Assembly: GCA_016713535.1 (NCBI GenBank)
Contig: JADJOY010000004.1
Span: 124,001-188,000, forward strand
DNA from: Deltaproteobacteria bacterium
Lineage (GTDB): Bacteria > JADJOY01
Direction of reading: 5' to 3'
Length of the DNA: 64,000 bases
The stretch's first letter is position 1. The number at the start of each line of letters is the position of its first letter. The translations under genes were made by a program, and so were the position numbers. Below, piece after piece: positions 29,930 to 40,727 of this stretch. The notes under the pieces were generated by a model. The model saw nothing but the letters and a program-made list of their open reading frames with translations, did no database searches and was not told where the DNA came from.

Positions 29930-31951
29930 TCAGCCGAGGACGAGGGCGTCGAGGATCTCGCGCAGCAGCCGCGGCTCGATCGGCTTCACCAGGTGCAGGT
30001 CGAACCCCGCGCGCGTCGAGCGCTCGACGTCGTGGCGCTGGCCGAAGCCGGTGAGGGCGATCAGCGTGGGCGCCGGATCGATCAGCTCGCGGATCCGGCC
30101 CGCCAGCTCGTAGCCGTCCATCACGGGCAGGCCGATGTCGAGGATCGCGATCCGCGGCCGGAACGAGCGCGCCAGCGCGAGCGCGGTCGCGGGGTCGTTG
30201 GCGACGGCCACCTCGTGGCCGCACCCGGAGAGCGCTGCCGCCACGGCGTCGGCGCTGTCCTCGTGATCGTCGACCACCAGGATGCGGTAGGCGTGCGCGC
30301 TCGGCGCCAGGCTCTCGGCGAGCGTTGCCGGATCATCATCCGCCGGCCGCGCGCCCGCGGCGCGGGCGGCGAGCGGCAGCCGCACCACCAGCTTGCTGCC
30401 CTTGCCCGGCCCTTCGCTGAGCGCCTCGACGGTGCCGCCATGGAGCGCGGTCAGGCTGTGCACCAGGGCCAGGCCGATGCCGAGCCCGGGCTCGCGACGG
30501 GCGCGGTTGCGGGACGCCTGGAAGTACATGTCGAAGATCCGCGGCAGCACCTCGGGGTCGATGCCCGCGCCGTCGTCGCGCACCTCGAGCACCGCCTGCC
30601 CGTCGGTCGCGGCCGCGGCGATGCGGATGTGCCCGCCCTCCGGCGTGTAACGGGCGGCGTTGGTGAGCAGGTTCGACACCACCTGCACGAGGCGCTCCTC
30701 GTCTCCGTCCACCACCAGGCCACGCGCCGGGACGTCGACCTCGACGGCGTGCTTCTTGGCCTCGACCAGCGGGCTCACGGTCTCGATCGCACGCGTCACC
30801 ACCTCGCCCAGCTCGACCGGGCGGCGGACGAGCTGGATCTTGCCGCTCACCAGCCGCGACACGTCGAGGAGGTCGTCGACCAGCCGCACCAGGTGGCGCG
30901 CCTGACGCTCGATCACGCCGCACTCGCGCTCGAACGCGCCGGCGGCGCGCATCCGGATCAGCTCGACCGTGGTCAGGATCGGCGACAGGGGGTTGCGCAG
31001 CTCGTGGGAGAGGATCGCCAGGAACTCGTCCTTGCGTCGGTCGGCCTCGAGCAGCGCGGCCTGCGCCTCCTTGAGCTTGGTCACGTCCACGAACGCCGCG
31101 ACCGCGCCCCGCACCGCGCCGTCCTCGCCGTGGAGCGGTACCGCGCTGCCCACGGTGTGCAGGCACGAGCCGTCGTCGAAGCGCAGCTCCTCCTCGAAGT
31201 CACGGACCTCGCGGCCATCGCGCGCCGCGCGCTGCAGCGGCAGCTCCTCGGGCGCGAGCTCGACGCCGTCCCGCCACACCGTGAAGTGGGCGACCCCCGC
31301 GGGATCGGGGCCGGTCTTCGACAGGTTGGTGCCCGGTGCCGCGCGCAGCATCTCGCAGCCGACGCGGCTACCGCGGACCTCGCGGCACTCGGGGTCGAGC
31401 GCGATCCAGAGCGCCGCGGGCGTGGCGTCGAGGATCGCGGAGAGCTCCTCCGAGCGGGCGCGCGCGAGCTCCGCGCTGCGTGCGATCGCGACCTCCGCGG
31501 CGCGCTGCTCGGTCACGTCGGTGGCGACCGTCACCAGGCACGGCTCGCCGCCTGCGTCGATCCGCACCGAGCGCCCACGGATCACCCGTGTGCTGCCGTT
31601 GCCGAGCGCGAGCGAGGTCTCACGCTCGGCGACCCCCGAGTCGGGCCCGAACGTCGCCACGAAGCGCGCGCGCTCCTCGCTCGAGCCGAGGCCGAGCTCA
31701 GCGGTGGTCCGTCCCACCAGCTCGTCGCGGCTGCGGCCAACGAGCGCGACGAAGGCGTCGTTGACGGCGAGGAGGGTGCCGTCGGCGAGGCGCGAGATCG
31801 CCGTCGCCTCGGGGCTTGCCTGGAAGGCGGCGTGGAAGAGCGGCTCGGTGTTGATGAAAGCGGTGCTCACGGCGTTCGCCGACCCGGACGGGCGCGGCGC
31901 GCGGCGGCGCCGCGTCCGGAGCGCGCGCCCGAGCGGACGAATCGCGCTCAT
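29930..31951 (-). CDS. Cytosolic PAS-PAS hybrid histidine kinase
   Basis: The ATG at 31951 gives 673 residues; GTG at 31870 (STAFINTEPLF) is a plausible later start, and the frame extends to 32074. The first PAS domain (about 36-150) has FHAAFQASPEATAIS and VNDAFVALVGRSRDELVG; the second spans about 172-290. HisKA carries His316 in ILSHELRNPLSPI, and HATPase has NLLTNAARYTP, DDGAGI and GLGIGLALV. The C-terminal receiver (about 550-673) has its phosphoacceptor Asp in AILDIGLPVMDG and its lysine in HLVKPI. There are no membrane helices, so it senses a cytoplasmic cue. It is divergent from the next kinase and separated by a hairpin from the ethylene-receptor-like kinase. Confidence 0.9.
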   Translation of the reverse strand: MSAIRPLGRALRTRRRRAPRPSGSANAVSTAFINTEPLFHAAFQASPEATAISRLADGTLLAVNDAFVALVGRSRDELVGRTTAELGLGSSEERARFVATFGPDSGVAERETSLALGNGSTRVIRGRSVRIDAGGEPCLVTVATDVTEQRAAEVAIARSAELARARSEELSAILDATPAALWIALDPECREVRGSRVGCEMLRAAPGTNLSKTGPDPAGVAHFTVWRDGVELAPEELPLQRAARDGREVRDFEEELRFDDGSCLHTVGSAVPLHGEDGAVRGAVAAFVDVTKLKEAQAALLEADRRKDEFLAILSHELRNPLSPILTTVELIRMRAAGAFERECGVIERQARHLVRLVDDLLDVSRLVSGKIQLVRRPVELGEVVTRAIETVSPLVEAKKHAVEVDVPARGLVVDGDEERLVQVVSNLLTNAARYTPEGGHIRIAAAATDGQAVLEVRDDGAGIDPEVLPRIFDMYFQASRNRARREPGLGIGLALVHSLTALHGGTVEALSEGPGKGSKLVVRLPLAARAAGARPADDDPATLAESLAPSAHAYRILVVDDHEDSADAVAAALSGCGHEVAVANDPATALALARSFRPRIAILDIGLPVMDGYELAGRIRELIDPAPTLIALTGFGQRHDVERSTRAGFDLHLVKPIEPRLLREILDALVLG

Positions 31952-32462
31952 GGGTGGCTCGTGTCCGCGCGGCGACGCCGTGGCGCGCCCGGAGTGGGAA
32001 GGTCGAGCATGATCGGGAGGAAGCCACGACGGAGGCGACGGGCATGTTGGCACGAGGCCACGGCGACCCGCCACCGAACGGGGGAAGGGCGGCGATCCGG
32101 CCCCCCCGGCGCGCCGATCCGAGGCCCGCGCGGAGGCGCGTCAGCGAGCGGGCGATGGCTCGAGAGCGAGGCGAGCACGCCCTTCGTGCGGGTGCCTCGA
32201 CCTCCGGGCCGATGGCAGGCCGCCGGGGGCGATCCGGCCCGAGCGCGCTCGTCGCAGGGGACCACCCAGCCCGGGTGCGCGACGGCGCCAGCGAGGGGAG
32301 ACGATCGTGTGGTGTTCCGTGGCCCGATGGGGTAGGGAACAGGCACCTTTCACCCCCCGTTACGGATCTCTCGCCCCGAGGTACCGCAGCGGCGCGGGAC
32401 GCCGGTGTAGCGTCGCCGAGCTCGCTCGGCCGAGCCTGCCATCGACCTTCGCCCCGAGCGCC
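31952..32462. other. 511-base divergent region between two kinase genes, no gene seen
   Basis: Frames here are long but low-complexity (Arg/Pro/Gly-rich) on both strands. It should hold the promoters of the two divergent kinases. Nothing else was recognised. Confidence 0.5.
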
Positions 32463-35245
32463 ATGGAGACCCTCGTTCCGTCGCTTCCCGCGTCACGCGC
32501 ACGGCGCGGCTTGCGAGCCGCTCGCTCGTTCTGCTTGGCGATGGCGGCGTACGTGGCGATCGGGGGCGTGGTGTCGTTCTCGGGCTGGGTCCTGGATCGC
32601 CCACGGCTCGCGGATTGGGGTGCCACCGGCGTCGCCACGCAGCCCAACGCTGCGCTCGCCGCGCTCCTCGCGGGCTCGGGCTTGGTGGCCGCGGCGCTAC
32701 GGCGCGAGCGGGTGGCGTGGCTGGCGGGGGGCGTGGTGCTCGCGATCGGCGCCGCCACGCTCTGCGAGCACGTCTACGGCGTCGACCTGGGAATCGACAC
32801 CCTCTTCACGTTCGGCCGGTCGTGGGGTGCCCGCAAGACCTTGGCACCCGGGCGAATGGGCCCGCCGGGAGCGCTGTGCTGGACCTGCGTGGGACTCGCC
32901 CTGCTTCTGCCGGCGCTGGGGCCGCGCTGGCGGGGGGCGCGGCCCGTTCTCGGGCTCTTGATCTCGGGGTCTCGGGGCTCTCGCTGATCGGCTTTCTGTT
33001 CCATGCCGACCCGCTCTACGCGCTCCCCCGGCTCACCGCGATCGCGCTGCAGACCGCGACGTTCCTGTGCGCGCTGGGGCTAGGGCTCGTGGCCGGGTCG
33101 CCGCGCAAGGAGCCCATGCGGATGCTGCTGAGCCCGACGGCGTCGGGGATGCTGGCGCGGCGCGGGCTCCCGATCGCGATCGTGGCCCCGATCGGCATCG
33201 CCTTCCTTCGCTTGCAGGGGCAGCGGGCCGGTCTCTACGACACCGAGATGGGGGCCGCCCTCGCGTCGAGCGCGTTCGTCGGCGTGGCGTGCGCGATGCT
33301 GGCGTGGGGCAGCGTCGCGGTCCGCAAGCGCGAGCGTGCGCTCGCCGTCGCCAACGTCGCACGGTCCAAGACCGAGACCGCGCTGCGTGTCAGTGAAGCG
33401 CGAGTCGTCGCGACCCTCGAGAGCCTGAGCGATGGCTTCGTCACGCTCGGCGCCACGTATCGGTTCCAGTTCGTGAACCGAGAGGCGGAGCGACTCCTCC
33501 GCCGCACCCGGGACGAGCTGCTCGGCCGGAGCCTGTGGGAGCTCTTTCCCGGGATGCTGGGAAGCGAGGTCGAGGCCGCGCTGCGAGACGTGACACGCGC
33601 GGGCTCGACGCGGTCGGTGGAGGCCCACGACCCGGTCCTCGGGAGATGGTTCGCCTACCGCATCTATCCGAGTGGCTCCAGCGGGGTCTCGATGTATTTC
33701 CGGGACATCACGGACGAGCGACTGGCGACCGAGCGGGCGTACAAGGGCGAACAGCAGGCGCGCGCCCTCCTCGCGGTGATCCCCGGCGGCGCCGCGTTCG
33801 TGGTCGACCGGGAGCTGCGCTACCTCCTGGCGGGTGGGGAGGCCCTCGGGCGCGCCGGATTCACGCCCGAAGACCTGATCGGCAAGACGATCTCCGAGGT
33901 CCTCCCGCCCGAGCTGGCGCGTGAGTACGAGCCGTTCTATCGACGCGGCCTGGCCGGAGAATCGTTCGGCTACGACCATCACGCGCACGGACGCTGGTTC
34001 GTGACCCACGGTGTCCCGCTGCGAGACGAGACGGGCGACGTCTACGCCGTGCTCGCGTTCTCGCACGACATCACCGAGCGCAAGGAGGCGGAGACGGCGC
34101 TCGCGGTCGCCGACCGGCGCAAGGACGAGTTCCTGGCGATGCTGGCGCACGAGCTCAGGAACCCGATCGCCCCGATCGCCAACGCGCTGGCGCTGCTCGA
34201 GCGCGGGCCAGGCGCGGCCGACGACTTCGCGAAGCTCCGCGAGCTCATGCACCGGCAGGTGCGGCACATGGTGCGGATCATCGACGACCTGCTCGACGTG
34301 AGTCGCATCACCCGCGGCTTGCTCGAGCTGCGCCGTGAGCCGCTCGACCTCGCGTCGGTGATCCGGGACGCCGCCGAGGCCTGCCGGCCGATGATGGAGA
34401 GGCGAGGGCACACCTTCACCGTGGCGTTGCCCGCCACGACGGTCCCTGTCGACGGCGACGCGATCCGGCTCAGCCAGGTGGTCGGCAACCTGCTCTTCAA
34501 CGCGTGCAAGTACACCCCGGCCGGCGGCCGGGTGGAGCTCACGCTCGAGCGTGGCACTTCCACCGCCGAGGTCCGCGTCCGCGACAGTGGCATCGGCATC
34601 CCGAGCGAGATGCTGACGACGATCTTCGAGCTCTTCACCCAGGTCGATCGCTCGGTCGAGCGCGCGCAGGAGGGCCTCGGCATCGGTCTCTCGCTCGCGA
34701 AGCGTCTCGTCGAGATGCACGGCGGCGCGATCCGCGCGGAGAGCGAAGGCGCCGGGCGGGGCACCGTGGTCATCGTCACGTTGCCCCGGATGGCGGATCC
34801 CCCGCCGGACGGGATCCCGGTCGCTGCAGGGTCTGCCCAGGGCGGCGCAGCGCGAGAGGTGCTGGTGGTGGACGACAACAAGGATGCCGCCGACTCGCTG
34901 GCGACGCTGCTTCGCTTCGACGGCCATGAGGTGCGCGTCGCGTACGACGGCGACGTCGCCATCCGCGAGGTGCGCGCGCGCAAGCCCGACGTGATCCTGC
35001 TCGACCTCGGCTTGCCGAAGATGAGCGGGTACGACGTCTGCCGAACCCTCCGGTGTGACGATCCCGATCGGGCGATCCTCGTCGTCGCGCTCACCGGCTG
35101 GGGTGGCAGCGAGGATCGGGCACGGACTCACGCGGCCGGCTTCGACGCTCACCTGGTGAAGCCGGTGGACCTCGCGGCGCTGCGCGAGGTCCTCGAGCGG
35201 CCGTTGGAACCGGCGCGAGACCGGCCGGCGCCGTTGCCCGGCTGA
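32463..35245 (+). CDS. Membrane PAS hybrid histidine kinase (one-base frameshift)
   Basis: The ATG at 32463 starts a membrane region of about eight helices (for example AMAAYVAIGGVVSFSGW and GLVAAAL); the literal frame stops at 32987. The next frame continues the helical region seamlessly (GVSGLSLIGFLFHADPLYALP). Adding one G to the GGGG at 32966-32969 yields 927 residues. After the membrane sensor (about 1-290) come two PAS domains (about 310-420 and 430-545), HisKA with His in MLAHELRNPIAPI (about 563), HATPase (NLLFNACKYTP, GLGIGLSLAKRL) and a C-terminal receiver (VVDDNKDAADS, Asp in ILLDLGLPKMSG, Lys in HLVKPVDL). It senses a membrane or periplasmic cue. No dedicated response regulator is adjacent on this strand. 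Confidence 0.85.
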
Positions 35246-35469
35246 CGCGGGGCACGGAAGCCCCCACGTTACGAGCGGCCGGTACGCCGATCGTCGGGCG
35301 CAGCGATGGAGGTGGCAGCGCCCGCCACCGCATAGATCCGCGGGCGGGTCGCCGTGCGCGCTGGTTGGTTCGCGCGAGCGAATGGCGCAAGTACGTCGCG
35401 GCGCTCGAGCGGCGCCAGGCGTAGCCTCGCGGGGTTGTTGCTCGGCCGTCCGCGGCCCTGGCGCAAGCG
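35246..35469. other. Short intergenic region with a degenerate family 1-like motif
   Basis: Just after the kinase stop the sequence GGGGCACGGAAGCCCCC followed by a TTACG hexamer resembles half of the family 1 hairpin repeat. Nothing else is seen. Confidence 0.35.
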
Positions 35470-35714
35470 ATGCTCGACGACGCAACCCTCGCGCGGCTCA
35501 CACACGCCTTCGAGCAGATGTACGGCGGCCTGGCGACGGTCGAAGCCGTCCACCCGACGTCGCTTTCCCACGTGGTGGGGGGGTGTGGGTGGAGTTTCGG
35601 CTCCCGGCCGGCCGCCGTGTCCACGCTTGGTTCCATGCTCGCGGGGCGACGCGATCGCTACGGGTCTCGACACACCCGCCCTCGGATCCCACCCCCCCGA
35701 CCTCGAACGAGTAG
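35470..35714 (+). CDS. Small hypothetical protein, frameshifted in a G-run (about 81 aa)
   Basis: An ATG at 35470 opens MLDDATLARLTHAFEQMYGG and continues to SHVVGG, where the frame enters a run of seven G (35577-35583) and then loses protein-like character. The neighbouring frame continues VWVEFRLPAGRRVHAWFHARG and stops at 35714 after SNE. One extra G (eight in place of seven) joins them into about 81 residues with an N-terminal helix and a beta-rich C-terminus. No family is recognised. The join is inferred from composition and from the matching pattern of run-length errors elsewhere in the window. The following 180 bases to the next gene hold nothing recognisable. Confidence 0.4.
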
Positions 35715-35894
35715 CGATCGGGCCATCGGCGCGGTAGCCGGAACCGGGCGGCGGTGGTGGCGTGTCGTGGCGAGTCGGTCGCGCCGGGCACGCGGCGCGT
35801 GCCCCGCCCTCGTTCATGGCGGCCGTCGCGTCCGCCCCTGCACAACCCCCACGCGGGTCGGGGCGTCGCGTCCATTGGCGGGGGCGGTGGCGCT

Positions 35895-37490
35895 TCACGA
35901 CGACCGCTCGCACGCGGGTCGCGGAGCGTCGGCCAAGGTGAGCACCAGGTCCGCCAGCTCGACCGGCTTGGCGAGGTGGTCGTCGAAGCCGGCCCCGAGC
36001 GCGCGCTCCCGGTCGGTGCGCGAACCGTAGCCGGTTACCGCGATCAGCCGCGGGGTCGCCGGCCCGAGGCAGTCGCGAACGGCGCGCGCGACCTCGTATC
36101 CGTCCAATCCCGGCAGCCCGATGTCCAGGAACACGATGTCGGGCACGAACTGCTCGGCCTTCTCGACCGCCCGGCGGCCCTCGTACGCGGTCTGCACCTC
36201 GTGGCCGCCCAGTTCGAGCAGGGCCGCGAGGGTGTCGGCTGCGTCCCGGTTGTCGTCGACGACGAGGATCCGACGGTGCGGAAGCGCCGGAAACACCTCG
36301 CCCGACGGAGCCTGCGAGGGCACGGCTTCGGACCGAACCGGGAGTGCCGGCAGGCGCACGATGAACTCGCTGCCACGCCCGGGGCCCTCGCTTCGCGCTT
36401 CGACGCTGCCACCGTGCATCACGACCAGACGTCGCACCAGGGTCAACCCGAGACCGAGGCCGCCCTGGGCTCGGTCCAGGGATCGCTGGGCCTGGTGGAA
36501 GAGGTCGAAGACATGGGGCAGCACGTCGGTCGACATCCCCACGCCATCGTCGAGGACTCGCACCACCGCCTCGCCGCCGATGAGCCGAAGCGTCAGCGCC
36601 AGGTGGCCGCCGGGATCGGTGTACTTCGCCGCGTTGTTGAGCAGGTTCGCGAACACCTGCGCCAGCCGCACGACGTCGCCCTCGATCTCGATCGGCCTAT
36701 CGGGAAGCTCGATCGTGAGGTGGTGCCGTTGCGCATCGACCACGGGCCGAGTCGACTCGATGGCGCGCGACAGGATCGAGGCCAGGTCGGATCGCTCGAC
36801 GCGAAGCTCGATCCGGCCGCGAAGGATGCGCGACACGTCGAGGAGATCATCGACGAGCCGTACGAGGTGAGTGACCTGCCGGTCCATCACCTGGAGCATC
36901 TGAGCGGAAACGGAAGGCGAGACGTCCGAGCCACCGAGGATCTTGAGCGCGTGCAGGATGGGAGCGAGCGGGTTTCGAAGCTCGTGACCCAGCATCGCCA
37001 GGAACTCGTCTTTCAGGCGATCCGCTTCCCGAAGCGCCTCCTGGGCTCGCTCGCTCTGCTCCAGGTGCTCACGCGTCTGGTATTGCCGGCGGCGCGCTCG
37101 CAGAGCCGAGAGGACCTGGCTGACGAGCGCCGGTACCCTCACGGGCCGCTCCAGGAGCGTCACGTTACCGAGCGTCCTGAGCAGCTCGAGCACCAGCGGC
37201 GAGTCCGCGCCCCGCTGCGCGAGGACGAGGATCGGGAAGTCGGACCATGGCGGCTGGGAGGCGAGCGCGAGCCGCAAGGCCTCCGCGCCGCCGTCCGCGA
37301 TCGATTCCTCGGTGAGGATCGCGGCTCCCGCGCCGACGGCCAGCTCGCGGCAGACCGCGTCGACTCCCGCGCAAGCCTCGGACTCGAGCCCCTCGCTGGC
37401 GAGCATCTCCTGCGTCAGCGCTGCATCGCGGAGCGTGGGCGCCACCACCAACACCCGCTCTTCGAGGGAGCGTCGCGAGGGACCGCCCAT
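35895..37490 (-). CDS. Hybrid histidine kinase encoded after the KaiC-like gene
   Basis: The protein has 531 residues. Residues 10-130 form a degenerate receiver-like domain ([41 protein letters not shown]) that appears to lack a phosphoacceptor Asp. A short coil leads to HisKA with His169 in [13 protein letters not shown], then HATPase ([25 protein letters not shown]) and a canonical C-terminal receiver ([10 protein letters not shown], Asp in [12 protein letters not shown], Lys in HLAKPVEL). Its start lies 6 bases after the stop of the KaiC-like gene, so they form one transcription unit. KaiC-kinase pairs of this layout are common in proteobacteria and are thought to link the ATPase to phosphorelay output. 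Confidence 0.9.
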   Translation of the reverse strand: MGGPSRRSLEERVLVVAPTLRDAALTQEMLASEGLESEACAGVDAVCRELAVGAGAAILTEESIADGGAEALRLALASQPPWSDFPILVLAQRGADSPLVLELLRTLGNVTLLERPVRVPALVSQVLSALRARRRQYQTREHLEQSERAQEALREADRLKDEFLAMLGHELRNPLAPILHALKILGGSDVSPSVSAQMLQVMDRQVTHLVRLVDDLLDVSRILRGRIELRVERSDLASILSRAIESTRPVVDAQRHHLTIELPDRPIEIEGDVVRLAQVFANLLNNAAKYTDPGGHLALTLRLIGGEAVVRVLDDGVGMSTDVLPHVFDLFHQAQRSLDRAQGGLGLGLTLVRRLVVMHGGSVEARSEGPGRGSEFIVRLPALPVRSEAVPSQAPSGEVFPALPHRRILVVDDNRDAADTLAALLELGGHEVQTAYEGRRAVEKAEQFVPDIVFLDIGLPGLDGYEVARAVRDCLGPATPRLIAVTGYGSRTDRERALGAGFDDHLAKPVELADLVLTLADAPRPACERSS

Positions 37491-37496
37491 GCCGGT

Positions 37497-38997
37497 TCAG
37501 CTGACGGGGTAGCCCCGGTCGAGAGGCGAGGGCGTGCCGGTCAGCACGCCCTGGAGATCCTGCAACGGCTCGCCGACCCGGATCCCCTCGGATCCGATCC
37601 GGAACTCCCGAAGGGCGTCCTCGTGCCCGCCGCGGCGCTTCTTCACGACGGAGAGCGCCCGCCGCAGCCGGCCCGCCACCTCGAAGAAGCGAAGCATCAC
37701 CACCGTGTCCGCGAGGTAGGTCGCGTCGACCGGCGACTTCATGCCGGGCCCCACCAGCCCGTGTTGGGCCACGATGAGGATCGTCACGACGCCGACCTTG
37801 CCGAGGTACGCCAGAAGCTCGTGCAAGTGAGTCGTGAGAAAGCGTTCGTCGGGCATCGACTGGAGGTAGCCGTTCAAGCTGTCGATGACGACGATCCGAG
37901 CACGGTCGCCCTCCACCGCCCGCTTCACGGCGTGCGCGAACTCGCCGGGTCCGAGCTGACCCGGATCCACCTCTCGCAGCAGCACCCGCCCTGCGTCGAC
38001 GTGCTCCGCGAGCCCCTGCCCGATGCCGGCCGCGCGCGCCAGCGCGGTGTCCGTGCTCTCGTCGAACATGAACACCACGGACCGTTCCCCGCGCTTCGCC
38101 GCGGTCAGCAGAAAACTCCGATGCGAACACCGATTTCCCCGACCCCGCAGGCCCCAGAAGCAAGGCACTGGTACCTCGGTCGAGACCACTTCCCAGCAGC
38201 GCATCGAGCGCCGGCACGCCGCTCGGCACCACGCCGGTGGCGGCCTCGCGGGGTTGGTCGGCGGCCACCAGGCGCGGGAACACCTCGATGCCGCCGCGGC
38301 GAAGGATGAAGTCGTGGTAACCGCCGCGGTAGGCCCTGCCACGGAACTTCACGACGCGGAGGCGTCGCCGCTCGATGCCATAGCCGAGCGGCAAGGTCTC
38401 GAGCGTGACGACACCGTGCGCCACGCTGTGGAGCTGCAGATCGCGCGGCTCCGACGTCAAGTCGTCGAGGAGCAACACCGTGCATCCGCGTCCGGCGAAG
38501 AATTGCTTCAACGCCAGGATCTGGCGGCGATAGCGGGAAGAATTCTGAGAGAGCAGGCGCATCTCCGAGAGTGAATCCAAGACCACCCGCACGGGCTTCT
38601 CGCGGTTCACCGCGTCGAGGATGGTGCTGGTCGTCTCGGCGAGCTCGACCTCGGACGGATGGAACATCCGCACCTGGGAGTCTGGGCGGAGGTCTTCTTC
38701 ACCCGGCAGCAGCTCACACATCGAGAGGCCGGCCATCGACCAGCCGTGCGACGCGGCCACGGCGCTGAGCTCGTCGATCGTCTCCGACAGCGTGAGATAG
38801 AGCCCTCGCTCTCCCTGCGCTGCGCCCTGGAGGAGGAACTGGAGCGCGAGCGTCGTCTTGCCTGAGCCGGGTTTCCCCCCCACCACGTAAACCCGGTTCC
38901 GTTCGAGCCCGCCGCACACGACCTCGTCCAGGCCCGGAATCCCGGTCGATGCGTCGCTGGAGGGAACGGCGCGAGTCGGGTCAGACATGGTGGTCAT
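37497..38997 (-). CDS. Two-domain KaiC-like RecA-family ATPase (one-base frameshift)
   Basis: The ATG at 38997 (or 38988) begins the first KaiC domain: TGIPGLDEVVCGGL, Walker A GGKPGSGKTTLALQF, Walker B-like VRVVLDSLSEMRLL. The second domain starts near residue 260 with SGVPALDALLGSGLDRG and Walker A GPAGSGKSVFASEF. Here the frame breaks: one extra T on the minus strand (AAAA at 38112-38115) shifts it. The other frame continues LLTAAKRGERSVVFMFDE, Walker B RIVVIDSLNGYL, and the typical C-terminus FRIGSEGIRVGEPLQDLQGVLTG to the stop at 37497. The repaired length is about 499 residues, as expected for double-domain KaiC proteins. No kaiA or kaiB is visible. It is probably an ATP-driven signalling scaffold working with the adjacent kinase. 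Confidence 0.88.
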
Positions 38998-39184
38998 CGT
39001 TGCGATACCGATGGTGCGCGTTCGGCCGACGGCTCGTCACGCGAGAACGATCCCGCGTGGGGCGAGACGAACCAGCCGACCCCTCCGGTTCAACGGTAAT
39101 CCCCCCCGGATGAAGCGCAAACGAGGGACAGCCGGCGACGCGCGCGGCTTGCCCCCCCCAGGCGCCGACCCGCGGCGGCGCGCG

Positions 39185-40465
39185 TCAGCCGCGTGCGCGG
39201 CGCATGCGGACGGCGGCGACACCGAGCTTGGCGATGCTCATCACCACCGATCGCCACGGGCCGAGGCCGGGGTCGGTGGGCTTGCCGGCGCCGAGCCGCG
39301 CGAGCTGGTGCTCGTACCACGAGACGTCGAGGGCGGTGAGCTGATCGACCTTGCGGACGCCGGTGGAAAGCGGCCGAACCCGGCTCACGAACGCCTCGCC
39401 GCTCAGCACCCGCCGCGGCAGGTCGGGTTCGAGGGCGAGGGCGCGGGCGAGCCCCACCAGATCGACGGCGCCCGAGGACACCGCGCTCGCCATGCCCTCG
39501 GCGGTGCGAAAGCCGCCGGTGAGCGCGAGCGGCACGTCCACGGCGGCGCGCACGCGCTCGGCGAACGCCAGGAAATAGGCCTCGCGCTGGCGTGTGCTCT
39601 CACGCACCTCGGCGCCGGTCATGGCGGGCGCCTCGTAGGTGCCGCCCGAGATCTCGATCAGGTCGATGCCGCCGTCGACGAGCATGCGGATGACCTCGAG
39701 CGACTCGTCCTCGCCGAAGCCGCCACGCTGGAAGTCGGCCGAGTTGATCTTGATCCCGATCGGGAAGCCCTCACCGACCGCGCGCCGCATCGCGGCGAGG
39801 ACCTCGCGGGCGAAGCGCGCGCGCTTCTCGAGCGTTCCGCCCCACGCGTCGTCGCGGCGGTTGTGGTGCGGCGACAGGAACTGGCTCACCAGGTAGCCGT
39901 GGGCGCCGTGGATCTGGACGCCGTCGAAGCCGGCCTTGCGCGCGATCGCGGCGGTGGTGGCGAAGCGCTCGACCAGGGCCTCGATCTCGTGCGGCTCGAG
40001 GGCGCGCGGCGTCGCGAAGGCACTCTCGAGGCCGGCGCCGAGCGGCACGGCCGAGGGCGCGACCGGCTCGCGGCTCAGGAACGTGGGCGACTGCTTCCCC
40101 GGGTGGTTGATCTGCATCCAGACCCGGCAGCCGCCCTGCTTGCCGGCGCTGGCCCAGCGGGTGAGCGCGGCGAGGTCGCGCTCGTCCTCGACCACCACGT
40201 TGCCGGGCTCGCCGAGTGCGCGGCGGTCGACCATGACGTTGCCGGTGATCGCGAGGCCGAGTCCCCCGCGTGCCCACGCCTCGTAGAGGCGCTCGTGGGC
40301 GACGGTGGGTGCGTGCGCCGGCGAGCCCAGCACCTCGCTCATCGCCGACTTGAGGAGGCGGTTCTTCACCGTGAAGCCGCCGCGCCGGAAGGTCAGTGGC
40401 TCACCGAGGATCTGGGCGGGGCTCAAGGTCGTGGGCGCAGCGGTCGAAGAGCGGATGGCGGTCAT
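39185..40465 (-). CDS. NADH:flavin oxidoreductase, Old Yellow Enzyme family
   Basis: The ATG at 40465 follows GGAGGT at ten bases and gives 426 residues. The FMN-binding TIM barrel shows KNRLLKSAMSE at the N-terminus, the substrate/FMN motif QIHGAHGYLVSQFLSP, the conserved DDAWGGTLEKRARF segment, and the phosphate-binding C-terminal part LALTGGFRTAEG with DLVGLARALALEPDLP. These enzymes reduce activated C=C bonds with NAD(P)H. The chain ends shortly after the barrel, so it lacks the extra Fe-S and FAD domains of 2,4-dienoyl-CoA reductases. It stands alone, divergent from the PKD lipoprotein. Confidence 0.9.
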   Translation of the reverse strand: MTAIRSSTAAPTTLSPAQILGEPLTFRRGGFTVKNRLLKSAMSEVLGSPAHAPTVAHERLYEAWARGGLGLAITGNVMVDRRALGEPGNVVVEDERDLAALTRWASAGKQGGCRVWMQINHPGKQSPTFLSREPVAPSAVPLGAGLESAFATPRALEPHEIEALVERFATTAAIARKAGFDGVQIHGAHGYLVSQFLSPHHNRRDDAWGGTLEKRARFAREVLAAMRRAVGEGFPIGIKINSADFQRGGFGEDESLEVIRMLVDGGIDLIEISGGTYEAPAMTGAEVRESTRQREAYFLAFAERVRAAVDVPLALTGGFRTAEGMASAVSSGAVDLVGLARALALEPDLPRRVLSGEAFVSRVRPLSTGVRKVDQLTALDVSWYEHQLARLGAGKPTDPGLGPWRSVVMSIAKLGVAAVRMRRARG

Positions 40466-40727
40466 GGCGTCGTCACCTCCAGAGGAAAGAGGGAAGGTGG
40501 CACAGCTACCGGCCGCACCGGAATGCGCGGAGGCGCCGAGCGAGCGGCGCGGGCGCCAGGGCCGCTCGAGGCCCGGCGCCGCCAATTTCTCGGCGCCCGC
40601 TGCCTGTGGCACGATGGCCCGGTGCGTTCCGGACGCCAGCATCGCGTCGCGTGACGAAACAGGACGGCCGGGGTTCACGGACTCCCGGGGACCGTCGGCT
40701 CAGCGTCTCCTCGCACGGAGGGATCCC

